Part shown: in pieces, positions 17,567 through 26,397 of the stretch
Numbering within the stretch: position 1 is the first letter of the stretch
How the letters are laid out: each line of letters begins with the position of its first letter
Source: CAKOSP01 sp044432745
GTDB lineage: Bacteria; Bacillota_I; Bacilli_A; RF39; UBA660
Direction of reading: 5' to 3'
Length of the DNA: 64,000 nucleotides
NCBI GenBank assembly: GCA_044432745.1
Contig: JAWXUH010000004.1
Coordinates: 1-64,000, forward strand
Made by a program: the position numbers and the translations under genes
The notes under the pieces: model-generated
What the model was told of the DNA's origin: nothing
Database searches by the model: none
The model's input: only the letters and a program-made list of their open reading frames with translations

Positions 17567-18295
17567 TTAATTATTCGCGTTGTTAGAAGTCTCTGGTGCT
17601 TCAGTAGCAACAGGTGCTTCTTCCACAACAGGTGTTACTTCATACGAAATAATTTCCTTTGGATTACTTTTACGATTGTTTTTTACGGCACTTTTAATTG
17701 TTACAAATGATTTTTTAGGTCCTGGAATATTTCCACTTACTAAAATATAATTTTCATCTGTATTTACTTCTATAATTTCTAAATTTTGAACTGTTTTTGT
17801 TTGATATCCCATATGTCCAGGTAATTTTTTACCTTTTGGAACTCTCATCAATAACATTGTTCCCATTGAACCTGGTCTTCTATGGAAATGTGATCCATGA
17901 GTCATTGGTCCTCTTGATTGATTATGTCTTTTGATTACCCCTTGGAAACCTTTACCTTTACTAGTTCCAGTTGCATCAACAACATCTCCAACTGCAAATA
18001 CATCAGCTCCTATAGCGTCTCCAGTATTATAAGAACCTTCAAAGTTTCTTATTTCTTTTACGAAGCGCTTAGGATTTGTGTTTGCTTTTTTTGCATTCCC
18101 TATTTCAGGATTGCTTGCATTTTTTTCTTTTTTGTCAAATACGCCTAACTTTAATGCGCTATACCCATCTGTTTCTACAGTTTTAACTTGCATAACAACA
18201 TTTGGTTCAACTTCTACTACTGTTACAGGAATTAATTTTCCATCTTTAGTAAAAACTTGAGTCATTCCAGCTTTGCGACCTAAGATTCCTTTCAT
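17567..18295 (-). CDS. rplC: 50S ribosomal protein L3 with acidic C-terminal tail
   Basis: 242 aa, compared with about 209 in Bacillus. The core is normal (LGRKAGMTQVFTKDG, GTSKGKGFQGVIKRHN, RPGSMGTMLLMRVPKGKKLPGHMG). After the core an extra 20-30 residues rich in Pro, Glu, Ala, Thr and Asn (VVEEAPVATEAPETSNNANN) form a probable disordered acidic tail, unusual for a basic ribosomal protein. Second gene of the S10 operon. Confidence 0.97.
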   Translation of the reverse strand: MKGILGRKAGMTQVFTKDGKLIPVTVVEVEPNVVMQVKTVETDGYSALKLGVFDKKEKNASNPEIGNAKKANTNPKRFVKEIRNFEGSYNTGDAIGADVFAVGDVVDATGTSKGKGFQGVIKRHNQSRGPMTHGSHFHRRPGSMGTMLLMRVPKGKKLPGHMGYQTKTVQNLEIIEVNTDENYILVSGNIPGPKKSFVTIKSAVKNNRKSNPKEIISYEVTPVVEEAPVATEAPETSNNANN

Positions 18296-18316
18296 TATAA
18301 TATTTCCTTTCTTATC

Positions 18317-18625
18317 TTATAATTTGATATTAATGTCAACACCACTTGGTAAATCCAAATGAGTTAATGCGTCAACAGTTTCTTTACTTGGGTTTTTGAT
18401 ATCAATTAATCTCTTATGAGTTCTCTTTTCAAATTGTTCCCTAGCATCTTTGTACTTATGTACAGCTCTTAAAACAGTAACTTTTTCTATTTCTGTTGGA
18501 AGAGGTACTGGTCCAGATATTTCTCCACCAGTTCTTTTTACAGTTTCAATAATTTTTCCTGCAGCTAAATCAAGTAATCTATGATCAAATGCTTTTAAAA
18601 CTATTCTAACTTTTTGATTCGACAT
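18317..18625 (-). CDS. rpsJ: 30S ribosomal protein S10
   Basis: 102 aa. Contains VRIVLKAFDHRLLDLAAGKI and the loop PLPTEIEKVTVLRAVHKYKDAREQFEKRTHKRLIDI. S10 is also NusE, pairing with NusB in antitermination. First gene of the operon with SD AGGGAGG and a structured leader of about 130 bases. Confidence 0.98.
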   Translation of the reverse strand: MSNQKVRIVLKAFDHRLLDLAAGKIIETVKRTGGEISGPVPLPTEIEKVTVLRAVHKYKDAREQFEKRTHKRLIDIKNPSKETVDALTHLDLPSGVDINIKL

Positions 18626-18687
18626 TTATGTGTCCTCCCTTCGTCTATATCTAAGTATAGGCTTGCTCCGCACAAAAACCTGTTTTA

Positions 18688-18720
18688 ACACTACGATTTG
18701 TTAACAACTCATCCTAGTGT
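18688..18720 (-). promoter_or_regulatory. Leader hairpin upstream of rpsJ (candidate autoregulatory element)
   Basis: In the untranslated leader, ACACTAGGAT and ATCGTAGTGT pair with one G-G mismatch (nine pairs) around a 13-base loop that itself holds the palindrome TTGTTAACAA. No T tract follows, so it is not a terminator. A weaker CTATA/TATAG hairpin lies at about 18646-18661. Ribosomal leaders often bind a product of the operon; the ligand here is unknown. Confidence 0.5.
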
Positions 18721-18760
18721 ATCAGCAACCTTGTACATCTTCGCCAGTCATACGTCTCTT

Positions 18761-18789
18761 ATACTAACACAATTATATAGTGAAATCAA
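18761..18789 (-). promoter_or_regulatory. Promoter of the S10-spc-alpha operon
   Basis: TTGATT (18784-18789), exactly 17 bp, TAGTAT (18761-18766). It predicts a leader of about 130 bases before rpsJ. Confidence 0.65.
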
Positions 18790-18846
18790 GCATAAAATGC
18801 ATTTTTTTTATTTTTTGTCATTTTTTTATTTTTTCAAAACTAACAT

Positions 18847-18876
18847 AAAAAAATATGAATATTCAAATTCATATTT
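18847..18876 (-). terminator. Terminator after gpmI
   Basis: Perfect 10-bp stem (AAATATGAAT with ATTCATATTT, 18851-18876), 6-base loop, followed on the minus strand by seven T. It ends gpmI transcription upstream of the S10 promoter. Confidence 0.8.
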
Positions 18877-18881
18877 AACTT

Positions 18882-20381
18882 CTATTTATTTATTAATAAA
18901 CTTTCTGTTTCTTGCATTTCTTGAGGCAATGCAATATCCATATAATCTAGAATAGTTGGAGCTACATTTATAATTGTTCCTTCTGATTCTAATTCTATAT
19001 TGTTGTCTCTTATTATAAATGGCACTTTTGACATTGAATGTGTTTTACATACTGTACCGTCATCTTCTAACATCTTATCTGCGTTACCATGATCTGATAA
19101 CAGAATAACTTTATAGAAATGATCATCTGCTATTTCTAATAATTTACCCAAGCAAATATCTACCGCCATACAACCTTTTATTGTCGCATCTATGTTTCCT
19201 GTATGACCAACCATATCAGGATTTGCATAATTTACTAATATAAAATCAACATCATCTTCCATAGCTTTAACAACTTTTTTTGTTACCGATACAGAACTCA
19301 TTTCTGGAAGCATATCATATGTTGATACATTTGGTGAAGATACCTCATGTTTAGTACACCCTTCAACTTTACCCTCATAACCACCATCAAAGAAATATGT
19401 TACGTGTGCGTATTTTTCACTTTCAGCAATTCTAGCTTGTGTTAAATTTAAATCAGCAAAGTATAAACCAAGCGGATTTTTTATTTCCTTTTTCACAAAG
19501 AAATATATATTTTTACATTTTTTATCTACCGGCATGAATGAACATACTTGTAAGTTTTCAAAAGTTTTTGTTGGAAATAAATCATATTTATTATTTGAAA
19601 GAGCTCCTACTATTTGTTTAGCTCTGTCATTTCTATAATTCATCCAGAATACTATGTCTCCATCTTTTATCGTAGCGTTTATATCTGTTATTATAGGTTT
19701 AATAAACTCATCTGTTATACCTTTAGCATAGTTAGTTTTAATTCCGTGTACTAAATTAGTTTCTCCTACTCCTATACCGTTAACTAGTAGATTATAATAT
19801 GATTTAGTTCTTTCTACATTATCATCTCTGTCCATTGCATAGTATCTACCACAAACCGTAGCAATCTTACCTATATTTTTTTCATTTATTTTTTCTTGAA
19901 CTAACTCAATAAATCTAATTGCATCGGTTGGTGCTGTATCCCTTCCATCTGTTATCAAATGAAAATTAATTTTGGTTACACCTGTTTCCACTAATATGTC
20001 GTATAATTTTAAAAAGTGATTTACATCTGCATGAACTCTTCCATCACTACACAAACCTACTAAGTGAAAAGTTTTTTCTTTATTTTCTATTATTTTGTTA
20101 AAACTTTCATTTTCTTTATATTCTTCTTCTAAGAAATCTGTAACTAACTCTGCATTCTGTTTTAGATACCTACCAGCACCTATTAAAGTATGACCTACCT
20201 CACTATTTCCAAATTCCCCTTCTTGTAAACCTACTGCTGGCCCAGAAGCTTCTAACAATGCATGCGGATATCCATTAAAAAAATCTTCAAAGTTTTTTAA
20301 ACTTGCATCTTTAATAGCATTACCATTGTCACTATCACTAATTCCAAATCCATCTAATATTATAGTTAAAATTTTTTTCAT
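18882..20381 (-). CDS. gpmI: Cofactor-independent phosphoglycerate mutase
   Basis: 499 aa from ATG 20381 (MKKILTIILDGFG), chosen because SD AGAGGAAAAA lies directly before it; the in-frame ATG 21 bases upstream would place the SD inside the gene. Interconverts 3- and 2-phosphoglycerate using two Mn ions. Catalytic serine lies in GNSEVGHTLIGAG (about residue 62) and metal ligands in LSDHGNADKM and THS near the C-terminus. Single-gene unit. Confidence 0.97.
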   Translation of the reverse strand: MKKILTIILDGFGISDSDNGNAIKDASLKNFEDFFNGYPHALLEASGPAVGLQEGEFGNSEVGHTLIGAGRYLKQNAELVTDFLEEEYKENESFNKIIENKEKTFHLVGLCSDGRVHADVNHFLKLYDILVETGVTKINFHLITDGRDTAPTDAIRFIELVQEKINEKNIGKIATVCGRYYAMDRDDNVERTKSYYNLLVNGIGVGETNLVHGIKTNYAKGITDEFIKPIITDINATIKDGDIVFWMNYRNDRAKQIVGALSNNKYDLFPTKTFENLQVCSFMPVDKKCKNIYFFVKKEIKNPLGLYFADLNLTQARIAESEKYAHVTYFFDGGYEGKVEGCTKHEVSSPNVSTYDMLPEMSSVSVTKKVVKAMEDDVDFILVNYANPDMVGHTGNIDATIKGCMAVDICLGKLLEIADDHFYKVILLSDHGNADKMLEDDGTVCKTHSMSKVPFIIRDNNIELESEGTIINVAPTILDYMDIALPQEMQETESLLINK

Positions 20382-20460
20382 TTTTTCCTCTTTCCTTTTC
20401 ATTTTAACATATTTTCATTTTATTTTCTAGAGTGATCATATTGCATTTATCAACAAAATA

Positions 20461-20480
20461 AAAAAACTATTAAATAGTTT
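20461..20480 (-). terminator. Terminator of the Trx-like membrane protein gene
   Basis: AAACTAT/ATAGTTT stem with a 3-base loop, then a run of T. It starts at the base after the stop codon (20481-20483). Confidence 0.65.
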
Positions 20481-21020
20481 TTATTCTGTAACTGCTAATT
20501 CTTTTTCTATATCTTCAACAGTATTTAAATATTTAGATATCTTACCATTAACAACTTTTATTAAAGTAACTTCTCCTAAAGCTAATTCACTAACTTTAGT
20601 AGCATTTAAATTTTCTTCTTTGTCATCGTTAGCTAAATATGCTTCATTTACATATTTATCAATGTCTATATAATATACAGGTAAAGTATCTGATAACATT
20701 TGTGATGTATATTTTGATGCTATTATTTGGTATGTATAAAATTCATTACTATCACTTGAATAAGCATATACATAATACTCTTTATCTGCTTTTCCTAGCA
20801 TACTACCTATTGATGTTATATTATAATTAACAGCACCATCTACTCTATCTAATACCGCAATTCTAACATCTCCATCATTTACGACATATTTTGTAAATAA
20901 AAACATTATAATAATTATTACCGATATAATTCCTACTGTTACGAAAAACTGTTTTAATTCATCATGTTCCTCGCTAGCTAATTCATTCTTCACATTTGTA
21001 ATTTTTTCTTTAAGTCTCAT
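20481..21020 (-). CDS. Membrane-anchored thioredoxin-fold-like protein without CxxC
   Basis: 179 aa, no confident family. One membrane span (about residues 24-46) follows a charged cytosolic N-terminus; the rest should face outside. The outer part has the order of a thioredoxin fold (beta YYVYAYS, helix, beta LPVYYIDID, beta GEVTLIKVVNGKISKYL), but the segment that would hold the CxxC is SSDSNEF, so no redox pair is present. It has its own promoter and terminator. Function unknown; a structural or binding role is possible. Confidence 0.6.
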   Translation of the reverse strand: MRLKEKITNVKNELASEEHDELKQFFVTVGIISVIIIIMFLFTKYVVNDGDVRIAVLDRVDGAVNYNITSIGSMLGKADKEYYVYAYSSDSNEFYTYQIIASKYTSQMLSDTLPVYYIDIDKYVNEAYLANDDKEENLNATKVSELALGEVTLIKVVNGKISKYLNTVEDIEKELAVTE

Positions 21021-21041
21021 AAAAAACCTCCATTTAATATA

Positions 21042-21070
21042 ATTATAAGCTATTATTTTATATTATTCAA
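21042..21070 (-). promoter_or_regulatory. Promoter of the Trx-like membrane protein gene
   Basis: TTGAAT (21065-21070), 17 bp, TATAAT (21042-21047), 21 bases upstream of the start codon. Confidence 0.7.
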
Positions 21071-21108
21071 GGAATTTTATTTTTTTTTACATTTTTGTCT
21101 GTTACTTT

Positions 21109-22167
21109 TTATTTTGTTGACATTACAGATTGTATACTACCTACTGAATTTGCTATGCTTACCATTTCCATAGACGTTAAATCATTACTTAATATATAAT
21201 AATCTACTCCATTTTTGCTAAAATACATTGAGTTTGTACTTATAGCAGCTATCGTATTATTTAATAATACTGGATTTCCTGTTATTGGGATTATTTCAAA
21301 ATCTGAGGAAATTTTAGATGCTTCTTCTATTAATACAAAATTTGATTCTCCACTAAAAGTAAGTATTACTCGTTCGTTATAATCAGTCATTACTTTTTCT
21401 GAACTTGATAAACTTGTGTTACTTGGCACATATAATGGATATAGCACACTATCCATAACACTCGTTTCTACTGTACAATCACTTTCACAATCTTCCTCAT
21501 TTTCAGAACACTCCATACAAGATGTTTCTTCATCTTGACTTTCTTCTATATCTATATAATTTTCTAAACTAAAATCTTCTTCTTTTAATTTAGCATTCAT
21601 ATCTATACTTGTAAAATTTACAGTTATATATATATTCTCATTTGAATCATAAACTTCAACGCTAATTATGTTCATATCTGAATCAAACGTTACTACCTGA
21701 TATCTTAATTCACCGTTATTAGGGTAATTAACTGCTGATTTTATTTCATATCCGTCTTCAAGTTCTGTAATTTCATGTTCATCGTCATTTTTTATATCTG
21801 TTAATATAGAATCTAATAAGTATGCTTGAGACGAATTATCTGGCCAGACACTATCAAATTTAAAACTTTTATTTAATGAAGGAGTCACTACATATACAGA
21901 TTCACCATCCCTTAGAATTATTTGCTCATGATTGTTTGTATCGTTGATTAAAATCACTTTGTAATATCCTTCTTTTAGATAGCTTGACTCTAATGTATAT
22001 GTATACGTATCTTGACCATCGTATATTTCCATTTTCCCTGTTAGTAAATATGAATCACTTTTGTTTATAGATTCACTAAATTTTTCTACTATATCTTCCT
22101 TAGATCCTGAACTACAACCTGTCACTATAAACATAACTGCAATTAGGAATAACACTATTTTTTTCAT
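21109..22167 (-). CDS. YdcC/GerS-like lipoprotein (LolA-like plus DUF4367)
   Basis: 352 aa. The signal peptide ends in a lipobox (VTGCSS, Cys18), so it is a lipoprotein. The block NHEQIILRDGESVYVVTPSLNKSFKF...WPDNSSQAYLLDS closely matches the LolA-like domain of Bacillus YdcC and clostridial GerS, which act in sporulation or spore cortex germination. A linker with CMECSENEEDCESDC (four to five Cys) leads to a DUF4367-like C-terminal domain (YPLYVPSNTSL to the end). Its occurrence with other sporulation genes supports that role; the exact function is unproven. Confidence 0.72.
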   Translation of the reverse strand: MKKIVLFLIAVMFIVTGCSSGSKEDIVEKFSESINKSDSYLLTGKMEIYDGQDTYTYTLESSYLKEGYYKVILINDTNNHEQIILRDGESVYVVTPSLNKSFKFDSVWPDNSSQAYLLDSILTDIKNDDEHEITELEDGYEIKSAVNYPNNGELRYQVVTFDSDMNIISVEVYDSNENIYITVNFTSIDMNAKLKEEDFSLENYIDIEESQDEETSCMECSENEEDCESDCTVETSVMDSVLYPLYVPSNTSLSSSEKVMTDYNERVILTFSGESNFVLIEEASKISSDFEIIPITGNPVLLNNTIAAISTNSMYFSKNGVDYYILSNDLTSMEMVSIANSVGSIQSVMSTK

Positions 22168-22276
22168 AAAACCTCATTTCCTTTATTTAAATATATTACT
22201 ATCCACTAAAAATATAACAATATTGGTATATTTACTATTAATATATACATAATAAAACTAGAGGAAGGATCAAATT

Positions 22277-22474
22277 ATGGAACTAATTCAAAAAATCGCT
22301 TTATTTATTACTATTATTGGAGCTGTTAACTGGGGTCTTATAGGTATCTTTGATATGAATCTTGTAGAACAAATATTTGGAAGTATATATATATTACCTA
22401 GAATTATTTATACTATTGTTGGTATTTCAGGAATCATTAATATTGGTATATATTCTTATCATTTAGACAAATAA
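22277..22474 (+). CDS. DUF378 family small membrane protein
   Basis: 65 aa with two membrane spans. The family pattern is clear: IIGAVNWGLIGIFDMNLVEQIFG and RIIYTIVGISGIINI. Function unknown. The gene is a plus-strand singleton facing the lipoprotein gene upstream, with SD AGAGGAAGGAT and a shared bidirectional terminator. Confidence 0.88.
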   Translation: MELIQKIALFITIIGAVNWGLIGIFDMNLVEQIFGSIYILPRIIYTIVGISGIINIGIYSYHLDK

Positions 22475-22501
22475 AAAATTGATGAAATTTCATCAATTTT
22501 T
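22474..22501. terminator. Bidirectional terminator between DUF378 and cdaR
   Basis: Perfect palindrome with arms AAAATTGATGAAA and TTTCATCAATTTT flanked by A and T runs, positioned between the convergent stop codons. Confidence 0.8.
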
Positions 22502-22502
22502 T

Positions 22503-23840
22503 TTATTTAGATATTTGTATTGTTATTTTACCTGTAACAATGAATGTTACTAATGGATTATTGTCAACAATATTTACATCTACCTCATGTGTTCCTTCTT
22601 TTAATCCTGTTAAATCTACATAAGCTTCTAAATCAGCTGATGTTATTTTATCTATTATACTCTTAACACCTTTAACTTGGACTTGGACATCACTTTTAGA
22701 AATAATGTTTGATACTAAGCCATCGGCTAAACCTACTCCTTCTGTAGCGTCTCCTAACTCTAATGTATTTTGAGCTTCGTCAGCAAACGTTACCGTAATA
22801 GTTATTGTATCTCCATCAATGTATCTTACACCTGTTGGTTTAGATACTGATACATTAAATGTTTTAGAACTTTCATTACCTAATCCATCTACATCAATCG
22901 TAACTGGAATACTCGTTAATAACTCTAAATCATCTTTATCTCCATACACTTTTAATGAATGCGTATCACTTCCATTTATTTGTATAGAAGAAATAGCTTT
23001 ACCTGCAGTTAATGTTCCTGTTGTACTTACTTCAAGTTCTACAGATTTTGAATAACTATCTAATTCTACTTGAGCTGTTATTACTGATGGAACTATTTCT
23101 ACATTATCCATAATATTACCTGCATTATCATATGCTACTAACTTAACATCGTTAATGTCATATGTTCCTGTTTTTGTTAAATTTTGTCCTTCTAAATTTA
23201 TTAACGCTTTTACAGCAGAAATTTCATCTAAAACATCTTGACTACTTTTCACTACAACTTCAGTTTTTTCAAGAGTTACGTTAGCAACGTTTAATTCTGG
23301 TGATAACGTATCTATATTTAATAAATCGTATGTTAAAGTTCTTACTTCACTTACTTTTTCTTTTATTACAACTGTTGCATATGAAGGTGATAAACTGTAA
23401 GTTACATTATCAATATATTTTACATATTTAAAGTTAATTTTGTATGCATTATCACTTGGTTCATAATTAGTTAAATCAAGTACTACTTGATAATCAGCTA
23501 ATTGCTTAGCTAAATAGATATCACTTCTTCTTCCTGTAATAGTTATATCAACAGTTTCAGGTATTCCTTCAACTACATAAGATACAGAATTATAATTTAC
23601 TATTACTGGTTCATTTGGTATTACATCATATTGCGTTTCTACTAAATTAAGTACTTTATAATCTATTAATAAGAAAACAACTACTGCAAATGCAAGCGAT
23701 AAATACATTAAAAATTTACCGTTATTTATTAATTTATCAAACCAACCTCTACTTTTATTTATTTTCTTTTTAAAGAAGTAAATAAATCTACTTATTGGTG
23801 TAATAAATATTTTTTCAAATATACTAAACAATTTACGCAT
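22503..23840 (-). CDS. cdaR: CdaA regulator CdaR (YbbR repeats)
   Basis: 445 aa. An N-terminal cytosolic tail and one membrane span (about residues 47-65) are followed by extracytoplasmic YbbR-type beta repeats (for example VIVNYNSVSYVVEGIPETVDITITG and repeated TVDV/VTV strands). In Bacillus CdaR binds CdaA and modulates c-di-AMP synthesis. The gene overlaps cdaA by 8 bases. The usual third partner glmM is not adjacent. Confidence 0.88.
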   Translation of the reverse strand: MRKLFSIFEKIFITPISRFIYFFKKKINKSRGWFDKLINNGKFLMYLSLAFAVVVFLLIDYKVLNLVETQYDVIPNEPVIVNYNSVSYVVEGIPETVDITITGRRSDIYLAKQLADYQVVLDLTNYEPSDNAYKINFKYVKYIDNVTYSLSPSYATVVIKEKVSEVRTLTYDLLNIDTLSPELNVANVTLEKTEVVVKSSQDVLDEISAVKALINLEGQNLTKTGTYDINDVKLVAYDNAGNIMDNVEIVPSVITAQVELDSYSKSVELEVSTTGTLTAGKAISSIQINGSDTHSLKVYGDKDDLELLTSIPVTIDVDGLGNESSKTFNVSVSKPTGVRYIDGDTITITVTFADEAQNTLELGDATEGVGLADGLVSNIISKSDVQVQVKGVKSIIDKITSADLEAYVDLTGLKEGTHEVDVNIVDNNPLVTFIVTGKITIQISK

Positions 23841-24645
23841 TTGTGTTTACCTCCTCACCTTCATCAGCATCGAAGAAAACTTCTGCTTTTGGACTTAGAG
23901 ATTCTATTAATAACATTCTAAATTCATCCATAGATAAATTATAATGAAGTTGTCCATCTACTGCTATACTAGCTCTACCGTTTTCTTCTGAAATTACTAA
24001 TGCTATTGCATCACTTTCTTCTGCTATACCTAAAGCTGCTCTATGTCTTGTTCCTAATCTCTTAGAAATATTTTGACTCATACTAGTTTTGAATACTGCT
24101 CCTGCACTTGTTACTCTATCTCCTTGTATTATAACTCCACCATCATGAAGTGGTGAGTTTGGAAAAAAGATAGTTTCTATTAAATCGTTTGTCATATCTG
24201 CATATATTTTAGTAGAATTTTCAATATAATTTTGTAAAGATATTTCTCTTTCAATAACTATTAATGCACCTATTCTTGTTTTAGAAAACGTTTCTACGGA
24301 TTTCATTATTTCAAACACTATTTTTTCTCTTTCATCCATAGTTAATACTTTATGTCTTCCCAGAAGTTGTGTTCTTCCCACTGACTCAAGTACCGATCTA
24401 ATTTCTGGTTGAAATATTATTATTATTGCAATTGGTCCCCATTGAACCAAATATTCTAACAATACACCTACTGTATATAAGTTGAAAATTTCACTTAGAA
24501 ATTTTACCAACCCTAATATAATTACTCCTTTTAAAATAAGAGCCATTTTAATGTTATTTTTAACATTCTTTAATATATAATAAAATGCTAGCCAAACTAA
24601 GCATATATCTAACAATTTTGTACACACAGACCATATAAAATCCAT
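23833..24645 (-). CDS. cdaA: Membrane diadenylate cyclase CdaA
   Basis: 270 aa. Three N-terminal membrane segments precede the DAC domain, which joins two ATP into c-di-AMP, controlling potassium and osmolyte transport. The catalytic motifs appear as HDGGVII (about residue 169, Gly for the Ala of DGA) and TRHRAALG (about 200). Upstream sits a small membrane gene and the YerB-like gene. Strong assignment. Confidence 0.95.
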   Translation of the reverse strand: MDFIWSVCTKLLDICLVWLAFYYILKNVKNNIKMALILKGVIILGLVKFLSEIFNLYTVGVLLEYLVQWGPIAIIIIFQPEIRSVLESVGRTQLLGRHKVLTMDEREKIVFEIMKSVETFSKTRIGALIVIEREISLQNYIENSTKIYADMTNDLIETIFFPNSPLHDGGVIIQGDRVTSAGAVFKTSMSQNISKRLGTRHRAALGIAEESDAIALVISEENGRASIAVDGQLHYNLSMDEFRMLLIESLSPKAEVFFDADEGEEVNTNA

Positions 24646-24717
24646 ATTACACCATCCCTCTACTATTTATTATATCAAATTTTATATAAAAATAAAAGAC
24701 TTATTATTAAATAAATC

Positions 24718-24894
24718 TTATATTTCCAATTCAGATATACTTACAGTTTTTTTATCTGCCCCACCATTCATATTCTGTACTTGTGTTTTATTTGCTATTG
24801 TTTTATTATCTCTATGATATCCTAAAAGAGCAATAAAGAAAAAGATTGCTATCCCTAGAACTATATAGTAATTATTTATTATAAATTCTCTCAT
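24718..24894 (-). CDS. Small single-span membrane protein (58 aa), upstream of cdaA
   Basis: Read directly from the minus strand. It starts MREFIINNYYIVLG, has one membrane span (about residues 9-25), then a polar tail ending KTVSISELEI. The SD AGGAGGATT overlaps the stop codon of the YerB-like gene (24902-24904), so translation is probably coupled. No family is recognised. Its position between the YerB-like gene and cdaA suggests an envelope role or a CdaA/CdaR partner, which is inference only. Confidence 0.75.
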   Translation of the reverse strand: MREFIINNYYIVLGIAIFFFIALLGYHRDNKTIANKTQVQNMNGGADKKTVSISELEI

Positions 24895-24901
24895 AATCCT
24901 C

Positions 24902-25972
24902 CTATTTTAAACTTAAATTTTGATCAACTGGTTGTATTCCAATATACGTATTACCGTCATTGACTACTAATTTTTCTCCTGTAGATGCTACTTTATATAC
25001 TGTCTGAGCTTCCCTTGAAGTTTTTTCCCACGTAATTTCAATTACTTCTCCATTTGAGAAATAATATCCTTCACCTGATCCTATATTATGTATTTCCTGC
25101 CTTGTAGTTTCTCCTGCCATAACATTATTTGCTATTTGATATGTAATTATATTTTTGAAATGATACTGTAAATCAGTTATATAATCTACATGAGGAATAC
25201 TATTAATACTCATTAAATAATATTGATTTTCTTCATCATATTCAAAATTAGATATCAGCGATGTTGAATAACTTATATCTATATTAGATGCTTGTTCAAC
25301 TTCTCCGTAATCTATAGATTCACTATCATATTCAAATAATAAATCCTTATTCGTTTCTGTTCTGTAATTTAGTTTTTCTACAGCAACATCTAACATAGAC
25401 ATTTTTGTGTATCCAGTATGTTCATATGAAATATTTATATTTTCTCTATAGAAATATGTTCCTTCATAATATAATCCATTAATATTATCTATATTATATG
25501 TAGTTATATCTTCTTGAGCTTGAGGACTCCATCCCCAATGAACATAAAAAGCATCGTTTTCCATAACATAATCTAAAAAATAATGTCTTGAACTTCTTAC
25601 CGACCCTATTACTTCGTTAGTTTGGTCTTTAAATAGCGCCATATATCTTGTTATTCCACCTTCTACAATAATTTCATATACAATATACGCTTCTTGTAAA
25701 CCTGAATGATATGGCCTTGCTGCACTAATGTTATTTATCATTACAGCATACGGTCTAGATGTTGAATCTTCATCAACTATATTAAGTGAAGGTTTAACAT
25801 AAGCTTCCTCTTCTGTTTCTTCTTCAACTTTTATTTCTTCCTTTTTATTTTCAACTAGATCTTCGATAGGATCATAACAATAACTATATGTTAGTATTCC
25901 ACTAAATAATATAATGAACGTTGCAAGAATAATAAGAACTTTCTTCTTTATTTTTCTTCTTTTTTTGATCAT
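24902..25972 (-). CDS. DUF3048 (YerB-like) envelope protein
   Basis: 356 aa. A basic N-terminus and one membrane span (about residues 10-30) are followed by a Glu-rich linker and the DUF3048 domain: SRPYAVMINN near residue 72, GLQEAYIVYEIIVEGGITRYMALF, and RSSRHYFLDY. YerB of Bacillus is a lipoprotein of unknown function; here the Cys after the span (SYCYDP) is not in a convincing lipobox. Overlaps smpB by 4 bases. Confidence 0.88.
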   Translation of the reverse strand: MIKKRRKIKKKVLIILATFIILFSGILTYSYCYDPIEDLVENKKEEIKVEEETEEEAYVKPSLNIVDEDSTSRPYAVMINNISAARPYHSGLQEAYIVYEIIVEGGITRYMALFKDQTNEVIGSVRSSRHYFLDYVMENDAFYVHWGWSPQAQEDITTYNIDNINGLYYEGTYFYRENINISYEHTGYTKMSMLDVAVEKLNYRTETNKDLLFEYDSESIDYGEVEQASNIDISYSTSLISNFEYDEENQYYLMSINSIPHVDYITDLQYHFKNIITYQIANNVMAGETTRQEIHNIGSGEGYYFSNGEVIEITWEKTSREAQTVYKVASTGEKLVVNDGNTYIGIQPVDQNLSLK

Positions 25973-26397
25973 ATATATTTCCTTACTGTTCTTTCAGCAT
26001 CTCTTTTCTTTATTACTTCTTTTTTATCGTATAATTTTTTTCCTTTACCTACTGCTACAGATATTTTTGCTTTTCCATTCTTTATATACAAAGAAGTTGG
26101 AATTAAACTAATTCCATCTTTTTGAGACTCAGAACTTAATTTTTTTATCTCTCTTTTGTGAAGTAGTAACTTTCTTTCTCTTGTTTCATCATGATTAAAT
26201 CTATTACCTTCTTCGTATTTAGATATATGCATATTCATTATATATGCCTCTTCTTTTTTTATCCTTACAAAAGATTCACTTATTTGCGCTTTACCTTGTC
26301 TTATTGATTTAATTTCTGTTCCAGTTAAAACAATTCCAGCTTCCTTTTCTTCTAATATCTCGTAGTTAAATCTGGCTTTCTTGTTTAGTATTTTCAT
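25969..26397 (-). CDS. smpB: SsrA-binding protein SmpB
   Basis: 142 aa, complete. Delivers tmRNA to stalled ribosomes. Hallmarks: NYEILEEKEAGIVLTGTEIKSIRQGKA, and the C-terminal GKGKKLYDKKEVIKKRDAERTVRKY tail that enters the mRNA channel. Its ATG with SD AGAGGT lies 32 bases inside the end of rnr, the usual rnr-smpB pairing. Confidence 0.97.
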   Translation of the reverse strand: MKILNKKARFNYEILEEKEAGIVLTGTEIKSIRQGKAQISESFVRIKKEEAYIMNMHISKYEEGNRFNHDETRERKLLLHKREIKKLSSESQKDGISLIPTSLYIKNGKAKISVAVGKGKKLYDKKEVIKKRDAERTVRKYI

